64,000 nucleotides of DNA, taken from positions 192-64,191 of the forward strand of contig NZ_KI421489.1 of NCBI RefSeq assembly GCF_000473045.1. Direction: 5' to 3'. The DNA is from Bradyrhizobium sp. WSM3983 (GTDB lineage: Bacteria; Pseudomonadota; Alphaproteobacteria; Rhizobiales; Xanthobacteraceae). Shown piece by piece: positions 35,833-43,883 of this stretch. Made by a program: the position numbers and the translations under genes. The notes under the pieces are model-generated. The model was given only the letters and a program-made list of their open reading frames with translations. It ran no database searches and had not been told where the DNA came from. Each line of letters starts with the position of its first letter. The first letter of the stretch is position 1.

Positions 35833-36053
35833 CCTGGCGTCTCCGAAACGTGGCGCGATCGGATCGTAGACGAAGAGATCGCGGCTCGCCACACCATGAA
35901 ATGAGTTAGGTGAGCAGCCTGGTTCACCTCTCCCCAGCGGGAAGAGGTCGGATTGCTTTGGCGCGCAATTGCGCGCCTGAGCAATCCGGGTGAGGGGCCG
36001 CAATTAACCCTAAGCAGAAGTCTGCGGTCTCGAAGCCGCGCGTATCGGCTGAT

Positions 36054-36293
36054 TTATCGGCCGATCTTCTTGATGCAAGTGGGTTCGCCGCTGGGGTGAG
36101 GCGTGCAATCCCAGTCGGGTCCAAAGCCCGCATTGGCGTTCCGCTGCGGTAGGAAAGGGAAATAAACCACAACGACCGCAAAGATGGTGACAGCGATAAT
36201 TGCTGACACCAGCATCCATACAATGCCCGCGCGATCCGGACTCCAGTGGAGTCGCCGAATGGATCGATGCTTCCTTGGATTGGGGTGCTTCAC
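36054..36293 (-). CDS. small membrane protein, uncharacterised
   Basis: The 79-residue protein has a basic N-terminus (RKHRSIRRLH), one membrane helix (GIVWMLVSAIIAVTIFAVVV) and a short outside segment with two cysteines (WDCTPHPSGEPTCIKKIG). The likely start is GTG 36293. No family was recognised. It is followed upstream by two related small membrane genes on the same strand. Confidence 0.5.
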   Translation of the reverse strand: MKHPNPRKHRSIRRLHWSPDRAGIVWMLVSAIIAVTIFAVVVVYFPFLPQRNANAGFGPDWDCTPHPSGEPTCIKKIGR

Positions 36294-36333
36294 AGCCGTA
36301 TCATTGATGTGGTCTCACCGATACTTTGCGCAT

Positions 36334-36585
36334 TCAAGCGGTTTCGACGCCTCTATTGACCTGCGGTTGTGTCCTACCAATCCCAAGCTCGAGAGCAGCA
36401 GCGATCCGCTCCAATCCTGCGTTCGTTCGCCGCGTTTCGGCAATCTGCTGCTCATATAGATCAATCATCGTGGCGCCGGACGGGGTGCGCTGGCGCATCA
36501 CACGCATTGCCAAGATCGATCCACCCACCATCAGGATGAACGGCCACCAAGAGTACATGGCAAGCAGTATATCGCGCACGGTCAT
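36334..36585 (-). CDS. small membrane protein, copy 1 of a tandem pair
   Basis: The 83-residue protein has an N-terminal helix (WWPFILMVGGSILAMRVM). A cytoplasmic segment MIDLYEQQIAETRRTN and then LERIAAALE follow. It is a paralogue of the next gene, sharing TYxWxxxILxxG-like helix features and MI-L-EQ---ET-RT-A--ERIAA-LE. A good ribosome site (AGGAGG, 7 nt) precedes the ATG. No family was recognised. Confidence 0.65.
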   Translation of the reverse strand: MTVRDILLAMYSWWPFILMVGGSILAMRVMRQRTPSGATMIDLYEQQIAETRRTNAGLERIAAALELGIGRTQPQVNRGVETA

Positions 36586-36595
36586 CTACAACCTC

Positions 36596-36829
36596 CTAAG
36601 TTAGGTAACTTTGATCAGTCGCTTGGTTTTTCTCGAGAACAGCTGCGATCCTCTCCATTGCAGCGCTCGTCCGGCATGTTTCGGTGAGGTGTTGCTCCCG
36701 CAACTCAATCATCGAGGCCCCGGAAGCTGCGCGTTCCCGGCACGATCGCCCTAACAGGATCCATCCCGCAGGTATCAAGATGATTGGCCACGCGTAGTAG
36801 AGGACAACAGCCCAATCGTATGTTTGCAT
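36596..36829 (-). CDS. small membrane protein, copy 2 of a tandem pair
   Basis: The 77-residue protein has a helix (VVLYYAWPIILIPAGWILLG). The same kind of tail as its neighbour follows: SMIELREQHLTETCRTSAAM then ERIAAVLE. It lies 10 bp upstream of copy 1, so the two are probably co-transcribed. ATG 36829 is chosen; a GTG at 36868 is possible. No family was recognised. Confidence 0.6.
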   Translation of the reverse strand: MQTYDWAVVLYYAWPIILIPAGWILLGRSCRERAASGASMIELREQHLTETCRTSAAMERIAAVLEKNQATDQSYLT

Positions 36830-37088
36830 GCGATTTGCACCAAGGCTTTCGACCGTTATGTCGATCACAACTTAAGCGCTAATCGTTCAAAACGCACGTG
36901 AGGCGCGCGCTCACAATTAATAGATCGTTGCTCGGGGCGCCCATTAGCGGCAAACGCCGGCGTCGACAATACGGTCTCGACAGAGCCGGGAGACAACCAC
37001 GATCTTCTTTCTCACACTATTTGGCGTCCTTCTGAGGAAGCTTTCACAGGAGTAGGCCGCAAAGACGGGCATTGGGTCGGCTTCTGTG
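36830..37088. other. intergenic region, nothing recognised
   Basis: About 260 bp between the tandem small membrane genes and the first copy of the 240-bp duplication. It has no visible gene or clear motif. Confidence 0.35.
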
Positions 37089-37328
37089 ACCGGAAGCAGA
37101 CTATTCCCTGTTCAATTTCCGCCAAGTGCTCCGCGGAAAGCCGGCGGCGGCCGTCAGGGACCTCTCCCTGGCGGCCACACGCCCTTTACGACGCCTTCTG
37201 CTTCGCCTCGACGTATCGCGCAAAACTGTCGAGGATCGCCTGCCAGCCGCTTTGCTGCTGCTCGACCGGGTGCGTCTGTTCGCCGTCGAAGACGACGCGG
37301 ACGACAATGCCTTTCGGGCCGGGAACGA
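37089..37328. repeat. 240-bp direct repeat, copy 1
   Basis: This segment matches 37861-38100 with a single difference (CGGGTG here, CGAGTG there), 772 bp apart. It carries the 3' end of the SRPBCC gene and its downstream flank. The near identity shows a recent duplication. Confidence 0.93.
37186..37328 (-). pseudogene. truncated 3' end of SRPBCC gene
   Basis: On the minus strand this encodes the last 47 or so residues of the SRPBCC protein (ending SGWQAILDSFARYVEAKQKA), identical to the intact gene apart from one residue position. It loses the frame's homology at 37329, where unrelated sequence begins. There is no start and no N-terminal domain, so it is a dead fragment created by the duplication. 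Confidence 0.85.
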
Positions 37329-37536
37329 GTCTGATCAGGCATCGAATTTGCGCAGCGCGGCACAAGTTTGCACTGCCATCAGGTCGACGGTTGTGCTCTC
37401 TTTGGCTGCGCGATCTCTCGCCGATCTTTTCAGCCCCAGCCCCATGATCGGGCTGAGAGGGAGCGCGGCTCCCGGCGTTGATCCCTACGATTCGCGCCGG
37501 TCGCCTTGTTCATGAGTTCGCCTTGGAGTGACAGCC
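37329..37536. other. intergenic region inside the duplication, nothing recognised
   Basis: About 210 bp between the truncated SRPBCC fragment and a small membrane-protein frame. Contains the presumed promoter of the latter. No gene was recognised. Confidence 0.35.
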
Positions 37537-37683
37537 ATGGTGCAGAACCTAGTAGCTGGATTGGTCGTGGTGGCTTTGATTATCATGGGCGTGCTTGCCT
37601 ACGCCCAGAAACATGAGGGGTGCTTGCGCGGGCGCTCGCTCCAAACCTTCCAGCCCTGCGGAACAGTTAGCGTTGACATTTAG
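37537..37683 (+). CDS. possible 48-residue single-helix membrane peptide
   Basis: This short open frame starts at ATG 37537 with TTGGAGTGACAGCC upstream (GGAG 8 nt away). It encodes a membrane helix (NLVAGLVVVALIIMGVLAYA), then a short polar tail with two cysteines (HEGCLRGRS, QPCGTVS). It lies in the segment between the two copies of the 240-bp repeat. The ribosome site and helix support it, but no family is known. Confidence 0.4.
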   Translation: MVQNLVAGLVVVALIIMGVLAYAQKHEGCLRGRSLQTFQPCGTVSVDI

Positions 37684-37860
37684 CGCTGGCCGCGACGCTG
37701 CGGCCAACCTCGCGCGAACTGGAGCCCATGATCCCGGGCAATCCTGGTTCGCCTATTTCCGCCTGTACGGGCCGAGCCGTTCTTCGCCGAATGTGGGTTC
37801 TTGACAAACTGGATGACCCGAAGCTGACATCGCTACGACCACGATTCATGCCCACAACTA

Positions 37861-38100
37861 ACCGGAAGCAGACTATTCCCTGTTCAATTTCCGCCAAGTG
37901 CTCCGCGGAAAGCCGGCGGCGGCCGTCAGGGACCTCTCCCTGGCGGCCACACGCCCTTTACGACGCCTTCTGCTTCGCCTCGACGTATCGCGCAAAACTG
38001 TCGAGGATCGCCTGCCAGCCGCTTTGCTGCTGCTCGACCGAGTGCGTCTGTTCGCCGTCGAAGACGACGCGGACGACAATGCCTTTCGGGCCGGGAACGA
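37861..38100. repeat. 240-bp direct repeat, copy 2
   Basis: The partner of 37089-37328, with one mismatch in 240. This copy is continuous with the intact SRPBCC gene and is therefore the likely source. Confidence 0.93.
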
Positions 38101-38374
38101 ACTCGACCTCGGCCTTTCGATCGCCGAACGCATATTCGATCAGCTTGTGTTCAACGATCGTCGTGTAGGTGCCGGCGAAGTCAAAGCCCATGCTGCCGTC
38201 CTTGGCCTCCATGCGCGACGAGAACACGCCGCCTTCACGCAGGTCGACCGTCGCCTTGGTCGTATGCCAGTCGTCCGACGCGGCGTTCCACTTCTCGATG
38301 TCGGCAGGCGTCGTATAGGCACGCCAGACCTGATCGATTGGGGCTGCGACGCTGGTTTCGACGGTGATCCTCAT
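37958..38374 (-). CDS. SRPBCC family protein (AHSA1-like)
   Basis: The 138-residue protein has a START/AHSA1-like domain. ITVETSVAAPIDQVWRAYTT is the first strand and helix. It continues with PADIEKWNAASDDWHTTKAT, EGGVFSSRMEAKDGSMGFDF and a closing helix (GWQAILDSFARYVEAKQ). Such proteins bind a hydrophobic small molecule; the ligand is unknown. Its 3' end is duplicated upstream at 37186-37328. Confidence 0.88.
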   Translation of the reverse strand: MRITVETSVAAPIDQVWRAYTTPADIEKWNAASDDWHTTKATVDLREGGVFSSRMEAKDGSMGFDFAGTYTTIVEHKLIEYAFGDRKAEVEFVPGPKGIVVRVVFDGEQTHSVEQQQSGWQAILDSFARYVEAKQKAS

Positions 38375-38575
38375 GGGTATTGCTCCAGTTCGATTTTGAC
38401 GATCGAGATGACGGCATCACTTCACGTGCGCGGGGTCCATCTCCAGCACGTCCGGGAAGTGTCTGGCCAAGGACGATCGAGACCTGTCCATACCGACATG
38501 GTCGAGCCGTCAATGTGAAAAAATATGCAAAACGTGCTATCTTCGCCTTTTGAGGCTCCTCAGAGCAGCCCGGCC

Positions 38576-38815
38576 ATGCAAATGCAATCGACCCTGACCT
38601 GTCCCGCATGCGGCCACAAGGCCACAGAGACCATGCCAACCGACGCGTGCGAGTTCTTCTACGATTGCAAGGGATGCGGCACCAGGTTGAAGCCCAAGGC
38701 GGGCGACTGTTGCGTGTTTTGCTCCTACGGCAGCGTGCCGTGTCCGCCGATTCAAGAGACTGGCAAGAGCGCGTGCTGTGGTCAGGGCCTCCGCGTTGGC
38801 GCCGAGAGCTCGTAA
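38576..38815 (+). CDS. GDCCVxC-motif small Cys-rich protein
   Basis: The 79-residue protein carries three Cys sets: LTCPACGHKATE, YDCKGCGTRLKP and AGDCCVFCSYGSVPCPPIQ. The GDCCVFC motif is the hallmark of a small family in which some members have selenocysteine; here all positions are Cys. The pairs suggest metal binding or redox chemistry. ATG 38576 is chosen because conservation begins just after it; an in-frame ATG at 38525 would add 17 residues. Confidence 0.75.
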   Translation: MQMQSTLTCPACGHKATETMPTDACEFFYDCKGCGTRLKPKAGDCCVFCSYGSVPCPPIQETGKSACCGQGLRVGAESS

Positions 38816-39144
38816 TTCGCGCAATCCATCTTGATCTCGTATGGACCCTCATAGATGCCATCGCTCACCCACCGATAGACCTTGCGATACGCAGTGATTT
38901 GCTCGGAGCGCGGTTGGCGGCCCGCCGGACCGTGAACGTCAGACATCGTCTTTGACGAGATCTCGGTCAGAGTCAGCTTCTGGTCGGGATGATCATCACG
39001 CGTGAACACCATGGTCGGGACAAGCCCCGAATTGTTGTCGGTCGCTCTGAAGCTCGAGAACGAAGCCGAAAATCCTGAGCGCCAAACGCATGATCTTTCA
39101 CTCGTGCCGGGATGCCTTCTACTACAGCGGGAACACAGTTCCAA
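38782..39144 (-). CDS. possible uncharacterised protein
   Basis: This 120-residue frame has a weakly supported N-terminus. The part from about residue 45 (MVFTRDDHPDQKLTLTEISS, then KVYRWVSDGIYEGPYEIKMD) looks protein-like and has no nonsense bias. Its end overlaps the GDCCVxC gene by 34 bp on the opposite strand. It may be a real gene, a broken one, or chance. No family was recognised. Confidence 0.3.
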   Translation of the reverse strand: MELCSRCSRRHPGTSERSCVWRSGFSASFSSFRATDNNSGLVPTMVFTRDDHPDQKLTLTEISSKTMSDVHGPAGRQPRSEQITAYRKVYRWVSDGIYEGPYEIKMDCANYELSAPTRRP

Positions 39145-39215
39145 GGCACTCGCCCATGGCGGTCAAACGAAGTCGGCGATAAAACAGCGCTTGCGGGACA
39201 CTGGACTCAGGGCCG

Positions 39216-39902
39216 ATGGGATTCTGGATAGCTGTTATAGTCGGATTGGTGATCGCCTATCTGCTCGGCGCGATCCCGACGGGCTATCTGGCGGGGAAGC
39301 TGCTGAGAGGCATCGACATTCGCGAGCACGGCTCCAGATCCACCGGCGCCACGAATGTGTTGCGGACCCTCGGCAAATGGCCTGCGCTGGCGGTACTCGT
39401 CATCGATGTGCTGAAGGGCGTGGCGGCCATCCTCGTTGCCCGCTGGTTTTGTCCGTGGCTCACTGCGGAGCTATCCCCGACGCCGCCGACAGCGGCCGAT
39501 TTGCAAGTCTGGGTGCCGTGGGCCGTGTGCCTCGCCGGCATTGCCGCACTGCTGGGTCATGGCCGCTCGATCTGGCTGAATTTTACGGGTGGCAAATCGG
39601 CTGCAACCGGGCTGGGCGTGCTGCTGGGAATGTCGTGGCCGGTGGGATTGGGGGCGGCAGCGGTCTTCGGCATCGTGCTGGCGATCGCCCGGATCGTCTC
39701 ACTCAGCTCGATGCTCGCAGCAGCAACCGCCATCATCCTCGTCTGCGGCTTTGCGCACCCGTGGCCCTATCGGTTGCTGGTGATCGCAGGCGGCCTCTAC
39801 GTGATCGTTCGCCATCGCGCCAACATTCAGCGGCTGCTCGCGGGCACGGAGCCGCGGCTCGGTCAAAGCAGCCCGGATGCGAAAGCCGAAGCGCAGGTCT
39901 AA
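39216..39902 (+). CDS. plsY: glycerol-3-phosphate acyltransferase PlsY
   Basis: The 228-residue membrane protein contains the three PlsY motifs: AIPTGYLAGKLLRGIDIREH with GSRSTGATNVLRTLG, then LGHGRSIWLNFTGGKSAATG, then IARIVSLSSMLAAATA. It transfers acyl groups from acyl-phosphate to glycerol-3-phosphate, the first step of phospholipid synthesis, at the inner membrane. It ends 8 bp before a convergent gene. It marks a return to core genes after the accessory stretch. Confidence 0.95.
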   Translation: MGFWIAVIVGLVIAYLLGAIPTGYLAGKLLRGIDIREHGSRSTGATNVLRTLGKWPALAVLVIDVLKGVAAILVARWFCPWLTAELSPTPPTAADLQVWVPWAVCLAGIAALLGHGRSIWLNFTGGKSAATGLGVLLGMSWPVGLGAAAVFGIVLAIARIVSLSSMLAAATAIILVCGFAHPWPYRLLVIAGGLYVIVRHRANIQRLLAGTEPRLGQSSPDAKAEAQV

Positions 39903-39909
39903 TGCGGGA

Positions 39910-40656
39910 TCAGTTCGCCACCTGAAGTGCGGCCGTGAAGGTGGCAAGATCGGCGCGCGCCAGCTCGTCGGGCGCCCATTTCGGAAGGTCGGCGAGCTCT
40001 GCGATCACGCGGGCCCGATCCTGCGGCAGCAGAAAGCTTGCCCAGACCTCGCGCGTGTCGCGCAGTGCGGCCGCGACCAGCCGCGCGTTGGCGGGCTTGC
40101 TGGCGCCCTGGATCGCCGCGCAGACCGTGGTCAGGATGTAGATAGCGCTGTTCTTGCGGAAGCCCAAAAATCCCTCCTCGCGGATGCGGGTGCGTTGCTC
40201 CGGCGCGAGCTCGGCCCAGAACAATTGGCCCGCAACCGCTTCGCGCGCCATGCCGCGGATCATGAAACTCATCGCTACCGCGTACTGGTCGCCATACTCG
40301 GTCATGTTGCGCGCAAGTGCCGCCAGATCAGGCTGCGGCCCCGGCTTCGAACCGTAAAGGATGAACAGCTTGTGGGTTGCGTTGGCGGCGTCGGTCCAAT
40401 CCATCAGCCAATTCATGTCGCTCGCCTGCACGGGCGGCAGCGCGGCGAGGGCATCGAGATCGAAGACATGGCCGAGCAGGGCTGCGACCTCCGGCCGGGT
40501 CAGATCGGGCCGCTCGCCCTTTTTGGCGACGGCGTCGACATAGACCTTGAAGGCCTTCGCGGCATCGCGCGCGGCGGCCAGATCGTGCGCGCCGTCCTGC
40601 GCCAGCGCGGGCGACACGAATGCGAAAAGGATCAGGAGAATTCTGACGATCGGCAT
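39910..40656 (-). CDS. secreted uncharacterised protein
   Basis: The 248-residue protein has a signal peptide (MPIVRILLILFAFVSPALAQ). The mostly helical mature domain contains VASDMNWLMDWTDAANATHK-like sequence (ASDMNWLMDWTDAAN) and NMTEYGDQYAVAMSFMIRGM. No family was recognised. Good codon usage and the clear signal peptide support it. It is convergent with plsY and downstream of the amidase on the same strand. Confidence 0.75.
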   Translation of the reverse strand: MPIVRILLILFAFVSPALAQDGAHDLAAARDAAKAFKVYVDAVAKKGERPDLTRPEVAALLGHVFDLDALAALPPVQASDMNWLMDWTDAANATHKLFILYGSKPGPQPDLAALARNMTEYGDQYAVAMSFMIRGMAREAVAGQLFWAELAPEQRTRIREEGFLGFRKNSAIYILTTVCAAIQGASKPANARLVAAALRDTREVWASFLLPQDRARVIAELADLPKWAPDELARADLATFTAALQVAN

Positions 40657-40722
40657 GGGAGGCCTCAACCGGCGGTATTGGTAACAATGGCCGTTGTTGG
40701 TCGCGGGCCGCGCCGCCAAGGT

Positions 40723-42339
40723 TCAGAGTGCCGGCAGGCCGGGCGGCGGCTTGCGCATGTGCGAGGCCTGCTCATAGGCGTAAGCGAGACGCAACAACTT
40801 GTGCTCGCTCCAGGCGCGGCCCGCGAAGCTGATGCCGAGCGGATAGTCCGACGTGTCCTTGCCGTCGGCGCCCGAGACGAAGCCTCCGGGCACCATGACG
40901 CTGGGATAGCCTGCCTTGGCTGCAATCGCCGCGCCGGTCGCGCCGGGGAACAGGACGGCGTCCAGCTTATGCTGGTTCATGTAGGCGTCCATGCCGCGCG
41001 TCCTGGCCGCGAGCAAGTCCATGGCGCGTGCCGATTTGTACTCGCGCTCGCTCAGATCACCCCTGGTGAGGTCAGAGGCGAGAAACAGGTCCTGGCCGAA
41101 GCGCAGCGCTTCTTTCGCGTTCGCCGCGTTGAAGGCCACGATGTCGGCCATGGTCTTGATGTCGGTGTTGGTCGCCCAATCCCTCAAATAGAGATTGAGG
41201 CCGTATTTCAGCTCGTAGAGAAACACGATCGGCGAACCGGTCGGATTGCCCTTGTTGCTGCTCAGCGGATTGCGGTTGAGCACGGCCATGCCGGTGCCCG
41301 GCCCGGCGATCCAGCCACGCGTCGGCATGTTGGCGCGCACGATGACGGCACCGAGATCCTCGAGCACCCTGATCGTCTCGGCCATCAGCTTGGCCCCGAC
41401 GGGTGGCAACTTGCCGTAGTAGCAATCGTTCAGCGGGTCGGCGGGGTCGCTCGGCACGCCGATGCGCGCGCCCTTCATCGCATCGCGCGCGAGGTCGGCC
41501 GTGTAGTCGGCCGGCCTACGCTGTCGCTCCGTCGCCGGGTCGCGCGTGTCCCTGGTGGCCAGCACGTTCAGCAGCGTCGCCGCATCGCGCACCGTGCGCG
41601 TCATCGGCCCTGCGGTGTCCTGACTGTGCGCGACCGGCACGATGCCGGCGCGGCTGATCAGCCCGACGGTCGGCTTGATGGTGACGAGGCCATTCCGGCT
41701 GGCAGGATGCAGCAGCGAGCCCGAGGTCTCGGTGCCGATCGAGGCCGCACACAGACCGGCCGCTACGGCGACCGCCGAACCCGAGCTCGAGCCGCCCGGC
41801 TGCACGACCGGGATGCCATGTTCGTCCATCAGCGCCGGCACATAAGGGTTTTTCACCTGGCCGCCCAGCGATGAATAGCCCCCAGGCATCTCGATCGCGA
41901 GGATGTTGGCGAACTCGGTCAAATTCGCCTTGCCGAGGATCACCGCACCGGCCTTGCGCAGCAGCTTGACGACGGTGGCGTCGTCCCTGGAGCGCGCGCC
42001 CTCCAGTGCCAGCGAGCCTGCCGTGGTCGGCTGCTTGTCGGAGGTCGCGACGTTGTCCTTCACCAGGATCGGCACGCCGGCCAGCGGCCGTTTCGCCGAC
42101 GGCTTGCTGCCGTCGAGCTTGGCTGCGATCGCGAGTGCGTCGGGATTGAGCGCGCGCACGGAATTCAGCATGGGCCCGCCGCGATCATAGGCCGCGATGC
42201 GCGCGAGATAGGCTTTGGTCAGCGCCGTGGCGGTGACCCGGCCGCCGGCCAGGGCATCGATGATGTCGCTCATCGGCGCGTCCTCGAGCGCCACCGCGGG
42301 CGCGGGCGGCGCTGCAGCGCGGCGGGTTGGCTTCTTCAT
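40723..42339 (-). CDS. amidase signature family protein
   Basis: The 538-residue protein has the amidase signature catalytic triad Lys-Ser-Ser: Lys in VPILVKDNVAT (about residue 95), the GGSSSGSAVAVAAGLCAASI stretch (about 182-201) and the nucleophile Ser in TETSGSLLHPAS. It hydrolyses an amide. Substrate is unknown, and GatA is unlikely because the gatCB context is absent. ATG 42339 is used; GTG 42342 is also in frame. GAGAGGCACGTG precedes it. Confidence 0.92.
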   Translation of the reverse strand: MKKPTRRAAAPPAPAVALEDAPMSDIIDALAGGRVTATALTKAYLARIAAYDRGGPMLNSVRALNPDALAIAAKLDGSKPSAKRPLAGVPILVKDNVATSDKQPTTAGSLALEGARSRDDATVVKLLRKAGAVILGKANLTEFANILAIEMPGGYSSLGGQVKNPYVPALMDEHGIPVVQPGGSSSGSAVAVAAGLCAASIGTETSGSLLHPASRNGLVTIKPTVGLISRAGIVPVAHSQDTAGPMTRTVRDAATLLNVLATRDTRDPATERQRRPADYTADLARDAMKGARIGVPSDPADPLNDCYYGKLPPVGAKLMAETIRVLEDLGAVIVRANMPTRGWIAGPGTGMAVLNRNPLSSNKGNPTGSPIVFLYELKYGLNLYLRDWATNTDIKTMADIVAFNAANAKEALRFGQDLFLASDLTRGDLSEREYKSARAMDLLAARTRGMDAYMNQHKLDAVLFPGATGAAIAAKAGYPSVMVPGGFVSGADGKDTSDYPLGISFAGRAWSEHKLLRLAYAYEQASHMRKPPPGLPAL

Positions 42340-42526
42340 CACGTGCCTCTCGGATGGAGATATGCTACGAAACGTAGCATTTATCCGGATTGCACGACAA
42401 GCAGATCGCTGAGTCTAACCCGCGCGGAACAATGCTTCGCGGACCCACCACCTTGATCGTCCCCACCAAATAGACCACCATCACGTCATTGACCGCTCAC
42501 ACCAGAATGGGCGAGGAAAAGCTGAC

Positions 42527-43681
42527 ATGAACGCAACTCCGGGGGTTGGCCTCGTCGAGCGGGCGCGGGCCATCGCGCCGCTGATTGCGGGCGAGGCCAA
42601 CGAGATCGAGCGGACGCGGCGGCTGACGCCTGATCTCGTCGACGCGCTGATCGAGAACGGGCTCTATCGCGCGCTGCTGCCCCAGAGCCTGGGCGGATCG
42701 GAAGCGCCGCCCGACATCTTCATGCAGATGCTGGAGGAGATCGCGAAGGCCGATGCGTCCACGGCCTGGTGCCTCGCCCAATGCAGCGTCTGCGCCATGA
42801 TCGCAGCCAGCCTCGACCACGATTCCGCACACGAGATCTTCAACACCGCCCCCGGCATTCTCGCCTGGGGCGCGGTTGCGCATGAGGCGCGCGCGGTCGA
42901 GGGCGGCTACCGCGTCACCGCGCGCTGGGATTTTGCCTCGGGCTCGCGGCAGGCGAGCTGGTTAGGCGCGCATGTCCGCATCGTCAATGCCGACGGCACA
43001 CCGCGAAAGACTGCCGATGGTGCGCCGGAAATGCGCACCATCCTGTTCCCGCTGGCAGGTGCCGTGATGCACGACGTCTGGCAGGCGATCGGGCTCGCCG
43101 GCACCGGTACCGATTCCTATGAGGTGAAAGACCTCTTCATCCCCGATCGCTTCGCCGTGTTCCGGGACGTGCCGGAAGCCTTGCGCGAGCCAGGCCCGCT
43201 CTATCGGCTTCCCACCGGTTCGACCTTCAGCCTCGGCTTTGCCGCGGTCTCGCTCGGCGTCGCGCGCGCGACGCTGGATGCGGCGATCGCACTGGCGCGC
43301 GCAAAACACCAGTCGTTGGCGGCCAGCGCTATGCGCGACAACCAATCAGTCCAGGGCCTGATCGGCCGCACCGAGGCGGATCTGCGCGCCGCCCACGCCT
43401 ATCTCTATGCGACGGCGAATGCGATGTGGCGCGACCTCTCCGTAACAGGCTCGTTCAGCCCGGCGCATCGCAGCGCCGTCCGCCTCGCCGCGACCTGGAC
43501 CATCCAGCAATCGGCCAAGGTGGTCGACACCGCCTATCACATGGCCGGCGCCACCGCCGTATTCCGCAGCAATCCGTTCGAGCGACGGTTTCGTGACATG
43601 CACGCCATCACCCAGCAGATCCAGGCGCGCGACACGCATTACGAGGATGTCGGCAAGATGATCCTTGCCGAAAATCGCTAG
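42527..43681 (+). CDS. acyl-CoA dehydrogenase-fold flavin monooxygenase (HsaA/HpaH-like)
   Basis: The 384-residue protein has the acyl-CoA dehydrogenase fold. SLGGSEAPPDIFMQMLEEIA is the N-terminal helical part, GGYRVTARWDFASGSRQASW the β domain, and GLAGTGTDSYEVKDLFIP precedes the C-terminal bundle. That combination, with GTGS/TDSY, is typical of the group D flavin-dependent oxygenases rather than true dehydrogenases. The substrate and flavin reductase partner are not evident. Its stop precedes the chemoreceptor start by about 200 bp. Confidence 0.85.
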   Translation: MNATPGVGLVERARAIAPLIAGEANEIERTRRLTPDLVDALIENGLYRALLPQSLGGSEAPPDIFMQMLEEIAKADASTAWCLAQCSVCAMIAASLDHDSAHEIFNTAPGILAWGAVAHEARAVEGGYRVTARWDFASGSRQASWLGAHVRIVNADGTPRKTADGAPEMRTILFPLAGAVMHDVWQAIGLAGTGTDSYEVKDLFIPDRFAVFRDVPEALREPGPLYRLPTGSTFSLGFAAVSLGVARATLDAAIALARAKHQSLAASAMRDNQSVQGLIGRTEADLRAAHAYLYATANAMWRDLSVTGSFSPAHRSAVRLAATWTIQQSAKVVDTAYHMAGATAVFRSNPFERRFRDMHAITQQIQARDTHYEDVGKMILAENR

Positions 43682-43883
43682 TCGCCAACAAACGAAGCTG
43701 CGGCGCTTTGTCTCTTCTGACGGCGAACGACCAGTCTCTCCATGCGCAGACCGCATTGAGTCATGCAAAAGCAGGGTAGCGAATCCGTGGAAACACGGAG
43801 CCATGCCGCTCTTGTTGTTAAGCAATTTCTGGGACCGTTACGCAAAACCAAAATCAATCTTTTGTAATGCCCGGGAATTTTCG

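Noticed and set aside
40723..42339. Amidase as GatA of tRNA amidotransferase
   Set aside because: No gatB or gatC nearby, and the N-terminal and C-terminal sequences differ from GatA.
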